From Neobacillus sp. OS1-2 (GTDB lineage: Bacteria > Bacillota > Bacilli > Bacillales > Cytobacillaceae): 64,000 bases of DNA. The stretch spans positions 1-64,000 of the forward strand of contig NZ_CP133265.1 in the NCBI RefSeq assembly GCF_030915505.1, read 5' to 3'. Below the pieces are notes generated by a model. The model made no database searches and was not told where the DNA came from. It saw only the letters and a list, made by a program, of their open reading frames with translations. The position numbers and the translations under genes were made by a program. This document shows, piece after piece, positions 9,015 through 17,792 of the stretch. The stretch's first letter is position 1; each line of letters opens with the position of its first letter.

Positions 9015-9983
9015 TTGAATTTTCCACAACTTAAAATTGGTCATATGATACCAAAGGTTCCGATTATGCAAGGCGGGATGGGTGTAGGTATTTCACTTAG
9101 TAAACTAGCGTCAGCAGTCGCTAATGCCGGGGGGATCGGGATTATTTCCGGTACAGGCATTTCAGTTGACGATATGCGCTCACATATAAGGCGGGCTAAA
9201 GAATGTGTTAAAAAAAATGCAGGCTACATTGGCGTAAATGTACTATTTGCCATGAATGATTTTGCTGAAAAAATGAAAGCTGCCCTTGAGGAAAAGGTTG
9301 ATTTTATCATCTCCGGTGCCGGAATATCAAGGGACATGTATGCATGGGGAAAACAAGCAGGAATTCCTGTTATCTCAATCGTATCCTCTGCAAAGCTAGC
9401 CAGGATATCAGAACGGCTTGGTGCTGCCGCTGTTGTGGTTGAAGGCTTTGAAGCAGGCGGACATCTTGGGACAGACCGACCCATGTTCGATATCCTACCC
9501 GAAGTTGTTGAAGCAGTTTCCATCCCTGTCATCGCAGCCGGAGGAATTATGACTGGCAGCGATATTGCCAAAGCACTTACGTTGGGAGCCTCAGGCGTGC
9601 AAATGGGGACACGGTTTGTTGCAAGCGCAGAATGTGATGCGCCACTAGCCTTTAAACAAAAATATGTAAATGCCGGTAAAGATGATCTGGTATTGGTTAA
9701 AACCACCGTCGGCTTACAAGGAAGAGCCATCAAGAATAACTTTACCAATTTGATTACCGGTCCAGACAAATTGAAAATAGCCAAATGTCATGATTGTTTA
9801 AAAAATTGTTCCTACCGTTTTTGTACACTTGACTCACTGCTTACATCGGTTAATGGCGATGTTGAAAATGGACTCGTTTTCGCAGGAGCCAGAGTAGCTG
9901 AAATTAAGGAAATACTCCCGGTCCAAACCATAATCGATAATCTAACAAAAGAGTATCGCGATTCTTCATTAACAATAAATTAA
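9015..9983 (+). CDS. Nitronate monooxygenase / FabK-like FMN oxidoreductase
   Basis: A TIM-barrel FMN enzyme of the nitronate monooxygenase (2-nitropropane dioxygenase) family, which also includes enoyl-ACP reductase FabK. The sequence shows PIMQGGMGVGIS near the N-terminus, GFEAGGHLG, the phosphate-binding AAGGIMTG and GVQMGTRF. Before the C-terminus it has a cysteine cluster (CHDCLKNC...FC) that could bind metal and is typical of one Bacillus/Clostridium subgroup. I prefer the TTG start at 9015 (AAGGGG 8 nt upstream, 322 aa) to the GTG at 8997. The physiological substrate is unknown; FabK function is less likely without fab genes nearby. Confidence 0.8.
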   Translation: MNFPQLKIGHMIPKVPIMQGGMGVGISLSKLASAVANAGGIGIISGTGISVDDMRSHIRRAKECVKKNAGYIGVNVLFAMNDFAEKMKAALEEKVDFIISGAGISRDMYAWGKQAGIPVISIVSSAKLARISERLGAAAVVVEGFEAGGHLGTDRPMFDILPEVVEAVSIPVIAAGGIMTGSDIAKALTLGASGVQMGTRFVASAECDAPLAFKQKYVNAGKDDLVLVKTTVGLQGRAIKNNFTNLITGPDKLKIAKCHDCLKNCSYRFCTLDSLLTSVNGDVENGLVFAGARVAEIKEILPVQTIIDNLTKEYRDSSLTIN

Positions 9984-9990
9984 CAATAAT

Positions 9991-10026
9991 AAAAGCCAAC
10001 CGTCGTCGATAATACGGTTGGCTTTT
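9991..10026. terminator. Bidirectional terminator
   Basis: AAAAGCCAACCGT pairs with ACGGTTGGCTTTT between convergent genes. Confidence 0.9.
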
Positions 10027-10032
10027 GCTCAT

Positions 10033-10716
10033 TTATTTCGCTAATCGATAATATCCTCTTTTCAACCCAAAATAACAGAACCACAGTGCTTGCATAAAGA
10101 AGAATAATCCCCAGATAAATGCGGGAAGAATTGTTAATTGGGCAAGATTGGACGCATCCCCTGCCGCTTGTGGCTGACCAACGCTTATTAAAAGGATTTC
10201 ATATGCACTTTGAACCGAATCCACTAATAGAATCGAAGCAATCAAGAGTAATAGGTTGTCTCTCACCTTTTGACTTCCCTTGATCAATAAAAAGAGGAAA
10301 GCAGCCGCAAATGAACAGAGCCAAAAAACCCCATATGGATTTCTCACCCAAAAGATTAGATTTAAAAAAATAAATGCTAACAAAATATCAATTAAAAGCG
10401 TTCCCTTTTTTCTCCCAATTAGTAAAAAAGAAAGAAACGCCATAAAAGAAGCAAAAGTATAGCCAGCAAGGCTGGTAAAGAAGCTGCCTATCCATGTTGA
10501 CTGACTGCTGACAGTTGCCCCTTCAGAATTCATAAATAAAGAAATGGTTTCTACCTTCCCGCCGAGAAGAGCAATCAGGGCATGCCCAGATTCATGTATT
10601 AGTGTATTGACAACTTTTACATAATTCCCGAGGATAGGAACATGAATCAACAAAAATGCTATCACGAGGAAAAGGAAAAACTTCGCACTGAATTTGTCCC
10701 GAACAAAGCTCAACAT
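10033..10716 (-). CDS. M50-type membrane metalloprotease
   Basis: A 227-aa multi-spanning protein with the zinc-protease motif HESGH at residues 41-45 (LIHESGHALIALLGG), placed next to the first membrane helix as in site-2-type M50B proteases of Bacillus. Five to six further hydrophobic segments follow. A second zinc ligand of NPDG type is not obvious, so it belongs to the shorter M50B-like group whose substrates are unknown. It is monocistronic, and GGGGGA precedes the ATG. It is divergent from the OpuF importer. Confidence 0.75.
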   Translation of the reverse strand: MLSFVRDKFSAKFFLFLVIAFLLIHVPILGNYVKVVNTLIHESGHALIALLGGKVETISLFMNSEGATVSSQSTWIGSFFTSLAGYTFASFMAFLSFLLIGRKKGTLLIDILLAFIFLNLIFWVRNPYGVFWLCSFAAAFLFLLIKGSQKVRDNLLLLIASILLVDSVQSAYEILLISVGQPQAAGDASNLAQLTILPAFIWGLFFFMQALWFCYFGLKRGYYRLAK

Positions 10717-10820
10717 TCATTCCCCCTCATTATTTAGACTTTATTTATACATTCATTGTACATAATTGACATGCATTTGGAAAGAATTGTTCGCCGGCTA
10801 TTTACTCAGTCATTCGACAA

Positions 10821-10855
10821 AGTAACAACTTGTGTGTTACTATTGAGTTGTTACT
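10821..10855. promoter_or_regulatory. Candidate BusR-type operator (perfect 9-bp inverted repeat)
   Basis: AGTAACAAC (10821-10829) and GTTGTTACT (10847-10855) are perfect inverted arms 17 bp apart, with an additional GTTAC half-site between them (10836-10840). The element lies 35-70 bp upstream of the OpuF ATPase start and just downstream of a plausible promoter (TTGGAA at 10777, TATTTA at 10799). BusR regulators are known to bind spaced inverted repeats upstream of glycine-betaine importer genes. Confidence 0.55.
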
Positions 10856-10889
10856 AATCAAACAAAAGTTATTACAAGGGGGAATGAAC

Positions 10890-12014
10890 TTGATAGAATT
10901 TAAAGATATTGTCAAAAAATATCGAACAAAATCCATTATTAATCCTTTTTCATTAAAAATCGATCCCGGCCAATTAGTTGTCTTTATTGGACCAAGTGGT
11001 TGTGGAAAAACAACATTGCTTAAAATGATCAATAAACTAATACAGCCGACATCGGGTAAAATTTTTGTGGATGGGACAGATATCTCCACAATGAATCCCA
11101 TTGAACTCCGCAGAAATATTGGTTACGTCATTCAAAATACTGGATTGTTTCCACATATGTCGATTAAAGAAAACTTGGAATTAATCCCCAAACTTAAGGG
11201 TGAAGATCCTGCCCTAATTGAGAAGAAAACAAATGATTTACTTGAAATGGTCGGCTTAGACCCTAAGGAATACTTACACAGATTTCCTAAAGAATTAAGC
11301 GGCGGACAGCAGCAAAGAGTAGGTGTAGCAAGAGCCTTCTCCACAGACTCCGATATTATCTTAATGGATGAACCCTTCAGTGCACTTGACCCTGTAACAA
11401 GAAGTTCACTTCAAGATGAATTATTTCAAATGCAAAAGGAATTAAATAAGACGATTATCTTTGTCACCCATGACATGGACGAAGCTATTAAAATAGCTGA
11501 TAAGATTTGTATATTAAAAGATGGCGATATTCTCCAATACGACACGCCAGAAAATATCCTCAAAAATCCTGCGAATGATTTTGTTGAAGGCTTTATTGGA
11601 AAAAGAAGGGTTTGGAATAATCCAGAACTGATGTTGGCGGAGGATATTATGATTCAACAGCCTATAAAAATAACCGCCATGCGTACTGTTTTACAAGCCA
11701 TTGAAATTATGAAAGACAATAAGGTTGATAGTTTAATGGTTACAGACAAACAGAATGTCCTAAAAGGACTTGTCACTTTAAAAAGTATCCAATTGCTCAA
11801 TCGAAACACTTCAATAGAAATGGTGATGGAGCACAATGTATTCTCTGTTTCACAGGATGCTAATTTAATTTCTGTGTTAGCAGCTATGAATGAGCACAAA
11901 ATTGGCTATCTTCCTGTTGTAAATAGTGCAAAGCAGTTAACAGGACTCATAACAAGGAGCAGCATTTTATCGGCTTTAAGTAGCCAATTAATTGACCTGG
12001 AGGTGGCGTTTTAA
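10890..12014 (+). CDS. opuFA: Compatible-solute ABC importer ATPase with CBS domains (OpuFA/OpuCA type)
   Basis: The ATP-hydrolysing subunit of an osmoprotectant (glycine betaine/choline-type) importer. It has Walker A GPSGCGKTT, signature LSGGQQQR, Walker B IILMDEP and H-loop THD in the first about 240 residues, then two tandem CBS domains to the C-terminus. In the OpuCA homologue the CBS pair binds c-di-AMP, which shuts import. I choose the TTG at 10890 because AAGGGGG is 7 nt upstream; the ATG at 10884 is too close to it. The stop codon overlaps the next gene's ATG (TAATG), so the two are translationally coupled. Confidence 0.88.
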   Translation: MIEFKDIVKKYRTKSIINPFSLKIDPGQLVVFIGPSGCGKTTLLKMINKLIQPTSGKIFVDGTDISTMNPIELRRNIGYVIQNTGLFPHMSIKENLELIPKLKGEDPALIEKKTNDLLEMVGLDPKEYLHRFPKELSGGQQQRVGVARAFSTDSDIILMDEPFSALDPVTRSSLQDELFQMQKELNKTIIFVTHDMDEAIKIADKICILKDGDILQYDTPENILKNPANDFVEGFIGKRRVWNNPELMLAEDIMIQQPIKITAMRTVLQAIEIMKDNKVDSLMVTDKQNVLKGLVTLKSIQLLNRNTSIEMVMEHNVFSVSQDANLISVLAAMNEHKIGYLPVVNSAKQLTGLITRSSILSALSSQLIDLEVAF

Positions 12015-13570
12015 TGAGTGGATTTTGGAACTATCTAACAGCAAATTATCAGCAAATCGTCAATTTACTGGGTGAACATTTATATTTAAGTATCGTTTCA
12101 GTATTAATTGCCATTATTATTGGAATCCCGTTAGGAATCTTAATTTCGAACGAGAAAAAGCTAGCCAAACCAATTATTGGGACGACAAACGTTATTCAAG
12201 CTGTACCAAGTCTGGCTTTACTTGGATTTCTAATTCCGTTTATTGGAATCGGCAGTGCACCGGCCATTGTAATGGTCGTTCTTTATTCTCTTCTCCCTAT
12301 TGTCAAGAACACCTATACCGGGTTGACGAATATTGACGGGGACATTCTGGAAGCCGCCAAAGGCATCGGTCTGACTAAGAGTCAAACCATGAGAAAGGTT
12401 CAGCTGCCGCTAGCCTTCCCGATGATTATGGCGGGTATCAGAATTTCAGCGGTAACAGCAGTTGGGTTGATGACAATTGCTGCATTCGTTGGAGCAGGTG
12501 GACTAGGTTACCTTGTTTTCTCAGGTGTACAAACCGTTGATAACCATATGATTTTAGCTGGAGCCATTCCGGCCTGTATCTTAGCACTCCTCATTGACTT
12601 TGTAGTCGGAAAACTTGAAGCCTCACTTTCTTATACAAGTAAACGAAGAACAGCCAAAAAGTCAGGAAAGAAAACAAAACGATGGATGATTGCTCTCGCC
12701 TCAATCATTATCGTTATCGCAGGTGGTTTCAAGGTATATTCCATCGCCAGCGCCGAAGAAAAAATTGTCATTGGCTCTAAAAACTTTAGTGAATCGATGA
12801 TATTAGGAAACATGCTGGCCGATTTAATTGAAAACAAAACAGATCTACCTGTAGAAAGAAAACTAAATCTTGGTGGTTCCCAGGTTGCTTTTGGCGCCCT
12901 TAAGAATGGCGACGTTGATATGTATGTAGAATATACCGGTACAGGCTTGGTTAATATTTTAAACCAACCGCCGGAAAGTAACCCTGATAAGGTATATGAT
13001 TATGTGCAAAAGGAATTTAAACAAAAATATGGGATTGAGTTATTAAAACCACTTGGATTTAATAATACCTATGCCCTGGCCGTTCGCCAGGACACAGCAG
13101 AAGAATATAGGTTAAATACGATCTCAGATTTGGCTAAAGTAAGTGGTAATTTAATTATGGGGCCGACGATTGAATTTCCCAACCGGGAAGATGGATTAAT
13201 CGGGCTTGAAAAAACCTATAATTTGGCTTTTAAAGATGTCAAAGCCGTCGATGGCGGCTTACGTTATACTGCATTGAAAAATCATAAAAGTGATGTCATC
13301 GATGCTTTCTCGACTGACGGGCTACTTGAAGAATTTCAATTGAAGGTCTTAAAGGATGATCAAAACTTTTTTCCTCCATATTATGCAGTGCCAGTCATAA
13401 AGGAAGAAACATTGAAAGAACATCCGGAACTGAAGAAGGCAATTAATTCCTTAGCTGGTAAGCTATCAGATGATAAAATGCGCCAGCTCAACTATAAAGT
13501 TGACAGTCTCAAAGAGTCACCAGCAAAGGTTGCAAAAGAATTTTTAGAAAAAGAAGGATTGCTGGATTAA
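12014..13570 (+). CDS. opuFB: Compatible-solute importer: permease fused to substrate-binding protein (OpuFB type)
   Basis: A 518-aa fusion. Residues 1 to about 215 are an OpuC/ProW-type permease with the EAA loop (EAAKGIGLTKSQTMRKVQLPLAFPMI). A short basic linker and a further membrane helix (about 228-247) follow, then an extracytoplasmic substrate-binding domain starting IVIGSKNFSESMILGNML and running to the end. This domain order is that of OpuF from Bacillus infantis and of BusAB/OpuABC. The fusion fixes the number of receptor domains at two per transporter. Coupled to the ATPase gene and followed by a strong terminator, it forms a two-gene operon. The ligand (glycine betaine versus other betaines) cannot be read by eye. 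Confidence 0.88.
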   Translation: MSGFWNYLTANYQQIVNLLGEHLYLSIVSVLIAIIIGIPLGILISNEKKLAKPIIGTTNVIQAVPSLALLGFLIPFIGIGSAPAIVMVVLYSLLPIVKNTYTGLTNIDGDILEAAKGIGLTKSQTMRKVQLPLAFPMIMAGIRISAVTAVGLMTIAAFVGAGGLGYLVFSGVQTVDNHMILAGAIPACILALLIDFVVGKLEASLSYTSKRRTAKKSGKKTKRWMIALASIIIVIAGGFKVYSIASAEEKIVIGSKNFSESMILGNMLADLIENKTDLPVERKLNLGGSQVAFGALKNGDVDMYVEYTGTGLVNILNQPPESNPDKVYDYVQKEFKQKYGIELLKPLGFNNTYALAVRQDTAEEYRLNTISDLAKVSGNLIMGPTIEFPNREDGLIGLEKTYNLAFKDVKAVDGGLRYTALKNHKSDVIDAFSTDGLLEEFQLKVLKDDQNFFPPYYAVPVIKEETLKEHPELKKAINSLAGKLSDDKMRQLNYKVDSLKESPAKVAKEFLEKEGLLD

Positions 13571-13590
13571 ATTAATAGTAATAGTGAAGA

Positions 13591-13619
13591 AAGCCGGTGT
13601 GATAAACCGGCTTTTTTCT
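13591..13619 (+). terminator. Terminator of the opuF operon
   Basis: AAGCCGGT pairs with ACCGGCTT and is followed by TTTTCTTTT. Confidence 0.9.
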
Positions 13620-13627
13620 TTTGCATC

Positions 13628-14245
13628 CTAATCCTCTAAAAAATGAAGGACTCTATCATATGTTTTATCATCCCCAATAACTAACAATACATCGCCTTCT
13701 AGGATTAATGCATAGGGCCCCGGTGAGATAATTAACTCACCTTTCCGCTTCATGCCAATTACAGTTCCACCAGTATTTTGCCAGAATTTCATTTCTGAAA
13801 TGGTTTTTCCAATATGAATACAGCCAGGAAATATTTCCACCTCAATCGGAGCTAACGGATTGGTATGGCGAAGCTTGCCAGAGTAGTCCATGATCTTTCT
13901 TAACGTGTCAAAAAGCTGATCATCGAGATTGGCTCTTTCAGAAATGAGTGTGGCCATCTGTTTCTCCAGATCCTTTATACTCGCCAGGTTGGAAAAACGG
14001 TGAATATACTTATACGCATTTTCCCGCGAAGAAATCACAATCCCGCTGCCCTTTGTGGAATGCACAATCTCCACATCTTCCAAAATCTTTATCGCTCTTC
14101 TGACAGTTTCGGGGGAAACCTTGTATTCACTTGCCAAGGTTGATCTGCCATGAATTTTTTCCCCCACTTTAAACTTACCATCGTATATTCTATTCGCCAA
14201 ATCGATGGCAATTCGCTCATATGTTGGTATTTGCGCCTTTTGCAT
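13628..14245 (-). CDS. GntR-type HTH + RCK_C regulator (BusR-like)
   Basis: A 205-aa regulator. The N-terminal GntR winged HTH (residues 1-75, with GRSTLASEYKVSPETVRRAIKIL and TKGSGIVI) is followed by a helical linker (90-125) and a C-terminal TrkA_C/RCK_C domain (about 128-205, PLAPIEVEIFPGCIHIGKTI... GDVLLVIGD). This is the architecture of lactococcal and streptococcal BusR, which represses the betaine importer BusAB when RCK_C binds c-di-AMP. It lies convergently right behind opuFAB, and GGTGGAGG precedes the ATG. By family and position I infer osmotic control of opuF. A GntR/RCK_C regulator of a K+ or Na+ transporter is the alternative. Confidence 0.8.
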   Translation of the reverse strand: MQKAQIPTYERIAIDLANRIYDGKFKVGEKIHGRSTLASEYKVSPETVRRAIKILEDVEIVHSTKGSGIVISSRENAYKYIHRFSNLASIKDLEKQMATLISERANLDDQLFDTLRKIMDYSGKLRHTNPLAPIEVEIFPGCIHIGKTISEMKFWQNTGGTVIGMKRKGELIISPGPYALILEGDVLLVIGDDKTYDRVLHFLED

Positions 14246-14402
14246 TGAAATCCTCCACCAATATACTTATAAATATGGATGCCAACTATCATTTCACTAT
14301 ACCTTTTTTGATGCCAGTTTGCGAGCACAATGGCTAAATACATTTATATTTGTGCTGGTTTGGGCATAATTATTAATAGTCCTTCGATATGAGGTGAGCA
14401 CT

Positions 14403-14969
14403 GTGAAACGGAAAGTTATTATCATTTTAAGTATTTTGTTTATCATTTTCATGACTGCCTTATTTATTTATTATTTAGTCAAAGGTGATGCCTCTAGATG
14501 GCAGGTTGCGCTCGGCGGTATCTTAGTTAGCGCATTACCGCTTTGCTTATTAAGGATGAAACAAAATCCATTTAACATTCCCATCATCGTCGGTTATTAT
14601 CTTTTTTTATTTGGATCGTTATATCTAGGTTCAATCGCAAGCTTTTACCTGCATTACACATGGTGGGATTCTTCCGTTCACTTTTACAAAGGAATGCTCA
14701 TTGGTTTTGTTGGTATATCCCTTTACAAACGATTGATCCCTGAAAAAGTCCGCCAAGATGTCTCATCAGGAATCCTCTTTCTTTTCGTGTTCTCACTTGC
14801 CGTTTTAGCCGGTGTACTATGGGAAATTTATGAGTTTGTTGGCGATTTGACCTTTACACACACGATGCAGCGTGGTGGAAATACCGATACCATGTATGAT
14901 CTACTTTGCGGTGTAGCCGGCGGCCTCATCGTAGCTTTTTACTCATTAGTAAGAAAAAAGACAGTGTAA
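14403..14969 (+). CDS. Membrane protein, first of two tandem paralogs (DUF2238/YjdF-like)
   Basis: A 188-aa integral membrane protein with five hydrophobic segments. Conserved polar residues are shared with the next gene: WWDSSVHFYKGMLIGFVGISLY and WEIYEFVGD...GGNTDTMYDL, a D-x3-H / E-x2-E / N-x-D-T pattern resembling DUF2238 membrane proteins. These could form an intramembrane metal or active site, but no function is established. The start at GTG 14403 has GAGGTGAG upstream; the longer frame from 14394 lacks one. Only a 7-nt gap plus leader separates it from the paralog, so they form an operon. Confidence 0.7.
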   Translation: MKRKVIIILSILFIIFMTALFIYYLVKGDASRWQVALGGILVSALPLCLLRMKQNPFNIPIIVGYYLFLFGSLYLGSIASFYLHYTWWDSSVHFYKGMLIGFVGISLYKRLIPEKVRQDVSSGILFLFVFSLAVLAGVLWEIYEFVGDLTFTHTMQRGGNTDTMYDLLCGVAGGLIVAFYSLVRKKTV

Positions 14970-14985
14970 AGTTGAGGTGGCATCA

Positions 14986-15564
14986 ATGAATCGGAAACTC
15001 GTTATTATTTTTAGTGCCTTATATGTTATTTTCATGGCCATTTTAGCAGTCTATTACTTTAAAAATGGGGTAACCTTTAAATCAACTGTAGCCATTGGAG
15101 GAATTATCTGTGGCGCCATCCCCCTGCTTTTAGCCCTTTTTACAAAACTTCAGTTCAATTTACCGATTGTCATTTCCTATTTAATCTTCTTAATTGGCTC
15201 ACAGTATTTCGGGTCGATCCGAGGATGGTATGGACTCGGTTGGTGGGACACATTTATGCATTTAGTCAGCGGTGCCATTCTTGCTTTTTCGGGCATTGCT
15301 TTATATGAAAGATTGATCCACCGAAATGCTGGTGATGAAATTTCTCCATGGTTTGTTTTCTTATTTACTCTCTCCTTCGCAGCACTTGGCGGTGTGATTT
15401 GGGAGATTTATGAATTTAGCTGCGACCAATTTTTAGGGATGACTTTACAAGGCGGAGGTAATAAGGACACAATGACTGATTTAGTGGCCGATACCGTGGG
15501 CGGACTCGTGATTGCCGTATGGGCAGGAATTCGAACAAAGATAAAATTGAATAAATCAAACTAA
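14986..15564 (+). CDS. Membrane protein, second of two tandem paralogs (DUF2238/YjdF-like)
   Basis: A 192-aa paralog of the preceding protein, with the same hydrophobic profile and the same motifs (WWDTFMHLVSGAILAFSGIALYERLI; WEIYEFSCDQ...GGNKDTMTDL). The tandem arrangement points to local duplication followed by divergence. The ATG at 14986 has GAGGTGG 7 nt upstream. The gene ends in a strong terminator shared with the convergent aspartokinase gene. No function is assigned. One possibility is heterodimer formation between the two. Confidence 0.7.
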   Translation: MNRKLVIIFSALYVIFMAILAVYYFKNGVTFKSTVAIGGIICGAIPLLLALFTKLQFNLPIVISYLIFLIGSQYFGSIRGWYGLGWWDTFMHLVSGAILAFSGIALYERLIHRNAGDEISPWFVFLFTLSFAALGGVIWEIYEFSCDQFLGMTLQGGGNKDTMTDLVADTVGGLVIAVWAGIRTKIKLNKSN

Positions 15565-15594
15565 AAGGTACGCCATCCTCAGCGTACCTTTTTT
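15565..15594. terminator. Bidirectional terminator
   Basis: AAAGGTACGC pairs with GCGTACCTTT between convergent genes. Confidence 0.88.
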
Positions 15595-15603
15595 CAATAA
15601 CCA

Positions 15604-16965
15604 TTAAACTGTTACAGCTGCAAAAAACTCCTCGTAGATGGCCTGAACGGCTCTCTTTTCGTCCACCTCTTTAACACCAAACATCATACTGACCTCTGAC
15701 GATCCTTGGTTAATCATCTCAATATTGACGCTTGCCCTTGCCAATGCCTTTGAGGCTTTTGCCATCGTACCGACATTATGACGCATGCCTTCCCCAACCA
15801 CCATGATGAGTGCAAGGCTATGTTCGATTTTCACTTCATCCGCATGTAGTTCTGTCTTAATCCGATTGATGATATCTGCCTCTATTTTCTCATTAAGCTG
15901 GTTTTCTCTTAAAATAACAGACACATCGTCAATTCCCGATGGAGTATGTTCATAGGAAAGACCACTATCTTCCAATATAGCTAACAGCTTGCGTCCAAAG
16001 CCAACTTCCCTATTCATTAAGTATTTGCTTACATAGATGCTGCAAAACCCTTTGTCACTGGCAATCCCGATAACAGGACCATTCGTATTATCCCGTTCAT
16101 TAACAATCCTTGTTCCCGGTGCGGCAGGGTTGTTAGTATTCTTAATGTGGACAGGAATTCCTGCTCTAAATGCCGGGACAAGTGCTTCATCATGTAGGAC
16201 AGTAAATCCAGCATAGGAAAGCTCTCGCATTTCACGATAAGTCAATTCTTTAATTTCCTTCGGCCTTTTCACGATAGTTGGATTGACGGAATAGACAGCA
16301 TCCACATCCGTGAAATTTTCATAAAGTTCTGCCTTTAGCGCATTAGCCAGGATAGAGCCGGTAATATCGGAACCGCTGCGTGAAAATGTGAATACCTCCC
16401 CCTCCTCGCTATAGCCAAAGAATCCAGGAAAAATTAATATTCCTGGGTGCTTATGCAATGAATATAAGCGTTCATATGCTTCCGGTAATGCTTGAGCATT
16501 TCCCGGTTCAGCACTAACCAGAAGGCCTGCCTCTTTTGGGTTGACATAGGTCGCGTCGACACCCCACTCACGAAAATAAGCTGCCACTAATTTTGCATTA
16601 TTATCCTCACCACTCGCTTTAAGCAAATCGATAAACCGATCTGGTTTATGTTTGTTGCTGTTAAGCCTGGTCACTAAATCATCGTAAATTTCCTGAATCA
16701 CCTCTTCGGAAAGATTACATTCTTCTGCTATCGCTGTATATCTTTCCATAACAGCTTCAAGCATTTCCTTAGGATATTGATTTTCTAAACATTGCTCTGC
16801 ACATTCAATCAATAAATCGGTAACCTTTGTATCTTCTGCAAATCTCTTCCCCGGAGCTGAAACGACGACAACTTTTCTTTCAGGATCAGATATAACAATC
16901 TGAAATACCTTTTCAAGCTGTTTTCCGGATGCTAAAGAGGAACCGCCAAATTTTGTGACCTTCAT
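15604..16965 (-). CDS. yclM: Aspartokinase III
   Basis: It catalyses ATP-dependent phosphorylation of L-aspartate, the first step to lysine, threonine and methionine. The 453-aa protein is almost the length of B. subtilis YclM (454). It opens with MKVTKFGGSSLA (nucleotide loop), contains the KASGEDNNAKLVAAYF and FSRSGSDITGSILA active-site segments, and ends in two ACT regulatory domains (about 300-453, including GMRHNVGTMAKASKALA), the site of lysine/threonine feedback in this class. It is monocistronic. There is no lysine riboswitch in the 170-bp gap upstream. Confidence 0.93.
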   Translation of the reverse strand: MKVTKFGGSSLASGKQLEKVFQIVISDPERKVVVVSAPGKRFAEDTKVTDLLIECAEQCLENQYPKEMLEAVMERYTAIAEECNLSEEVIQEIYDDLVTRLNSNKHKPDRFIDLLKASGEDNNAKLVAAYFREWGVDATYVNPKEAGLLVSAEPGNAQALPEAYERLYSLHKHPGILIFPGFFGYSEEGEVFTFSRSGSDITGSILANALKAELYENFTDVDAVYSVNPTIVKRPKEIKELTYREMRELSYAGFTVLHDEALVPAFRAGIPVHIKNTNNPAAPGTRIVNERDNTNGPVIGIASDKGFCSIYVSKYLMNREVGFGRKLLAILEDSGLSYEHTPSGIDDVSVILRENQLNEKIEADIINRIKTELHADEVKIEHSLALIMVVGEGMRHNVGTMAKASKALARASVNIEMINQGSSEVSMMFGVKEVDEKRAVQAIYEEFFAAVTV

Positions 16966-17098
16966 CGTGTGACATCCCCTACTCTTTTAAAAAATATAAT
17001 CCTTATTTTATTACAATTTTGAAAATATTCAAGAGTTTTTTCCGCCTTATATGTACATTTGTCTCCTCAAGATAGACAATCGTGAGCGATTATATAAA

Positions 17099-17131
17099 AA
17101 TAGTGAGACCCCATAAGGAAATCTCACTATT
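17099..17131 (-). terminator. Terminator of the FMN reductase gene
   Basis: AATAGTGAGA pairs with TCTCACTATT and is followed on the minus strand by TTTTATA. Confidence 0.8.
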
Positions 17132-17136
17132 ACTTT

Positions 17137-17679
17137 TTATAGATATTTTGTTTTTTCAACCCAATCCATAAAGTTATCCATTACAGTATCAAGAAATGCG
17201 AGGGTCGGTTCGTGTGTCATGTTGCCCTCTGTATCTATTTTTTCTAATGCGGCATTGATTAGGACTTCGTTACCTGGCAAAGTTAGGGCTCCCAATGCAT
17301 GCAATATTTGTCGTAGATGAAGCTGCGCTCTAATAGTTCCCATCACACCTGGCGTCGCACCTACCACCATGACTGGTTTCTTGATCATGACTTTGTCTAC
17401 TCGTGAAAACCAGTCAAGCGCATTTTTTAAAAAAGCAGGAATGGAATGATTGTATTCTGGAGTGGCGATGAGGACACCATCACTTTCTGCAACCCTTTTT
17501 TTGATTTCCGTAACGACTTCCGACGGAGTTAATTCATCATCTTGGTTGTACATTGGTAAATTTCCAATCGGTAAAATTTCAATATCAACTTTATCACGAT
17601 AACGTTCCTTCATAAACGCAACAAGTTTTTTATTAATCGATTGTTTCCGATTACTTCCCACGATAGCAACTATTTTCAT
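17137..17679 (-). CDS. NADPH-dependent FMN reductase (azoreductase/quinone reductase type)
   Basis: A 180-aa flavodoxin-fold enzyme. The FMN phosphate loop is GSNRKQSINKK (residues 8-18). The family motif ATPEYNHSIPAFLKNALDW (about 77-95) and the second flavin loop GATPGVMGTIRAQLHLR are intact. Such enzymes reduce FMN, quinones, azo dyes or chromate with NADPH. It is a single gene with its own terminator, and the physiological substrate is unknown. An AAAGGAGT-type site lies upstream of the ATG. Confidence 0.88.
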   Translation of the reverse strand: MKIVAIVGSNRKQSINKKLVAFMKERYRDKVDIEILPIGNLPMYNQDDELTPSEVVTEIKKRVAESDGVLIATPEYNHSIPAFLKNALDWFSRVDKVMIKKPVMVVGATPGVMGTIRAQLHLRQILHALGALTLPGNEVLINAALEKIDTEGNMTHEPTLAFLDTVMDNFMDWVEKTKYL

Positions 17680-17792
17680 AAATCAATACTCCTTTATCCT
17701 AGGTGAATTTTTATTAATATAGTTACTATAGTAAAAAGCGGTCTAAAAACCAAGAAACCTGCTCAAATTAATTAATCGGGGAACTAAAATGA

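Noticed and set aside
9224-9784. 186-codon open frame antisense to the nitronate monooxygenase gene
   Set aside because: No ribosome-binding site, no recognisable motif, fully inside a well-supported gene; a shadow frame.
16966-17098. Lysine riboswitch upstream of aspartokinase
   Set aside because: The gap is too short and lacks structure.
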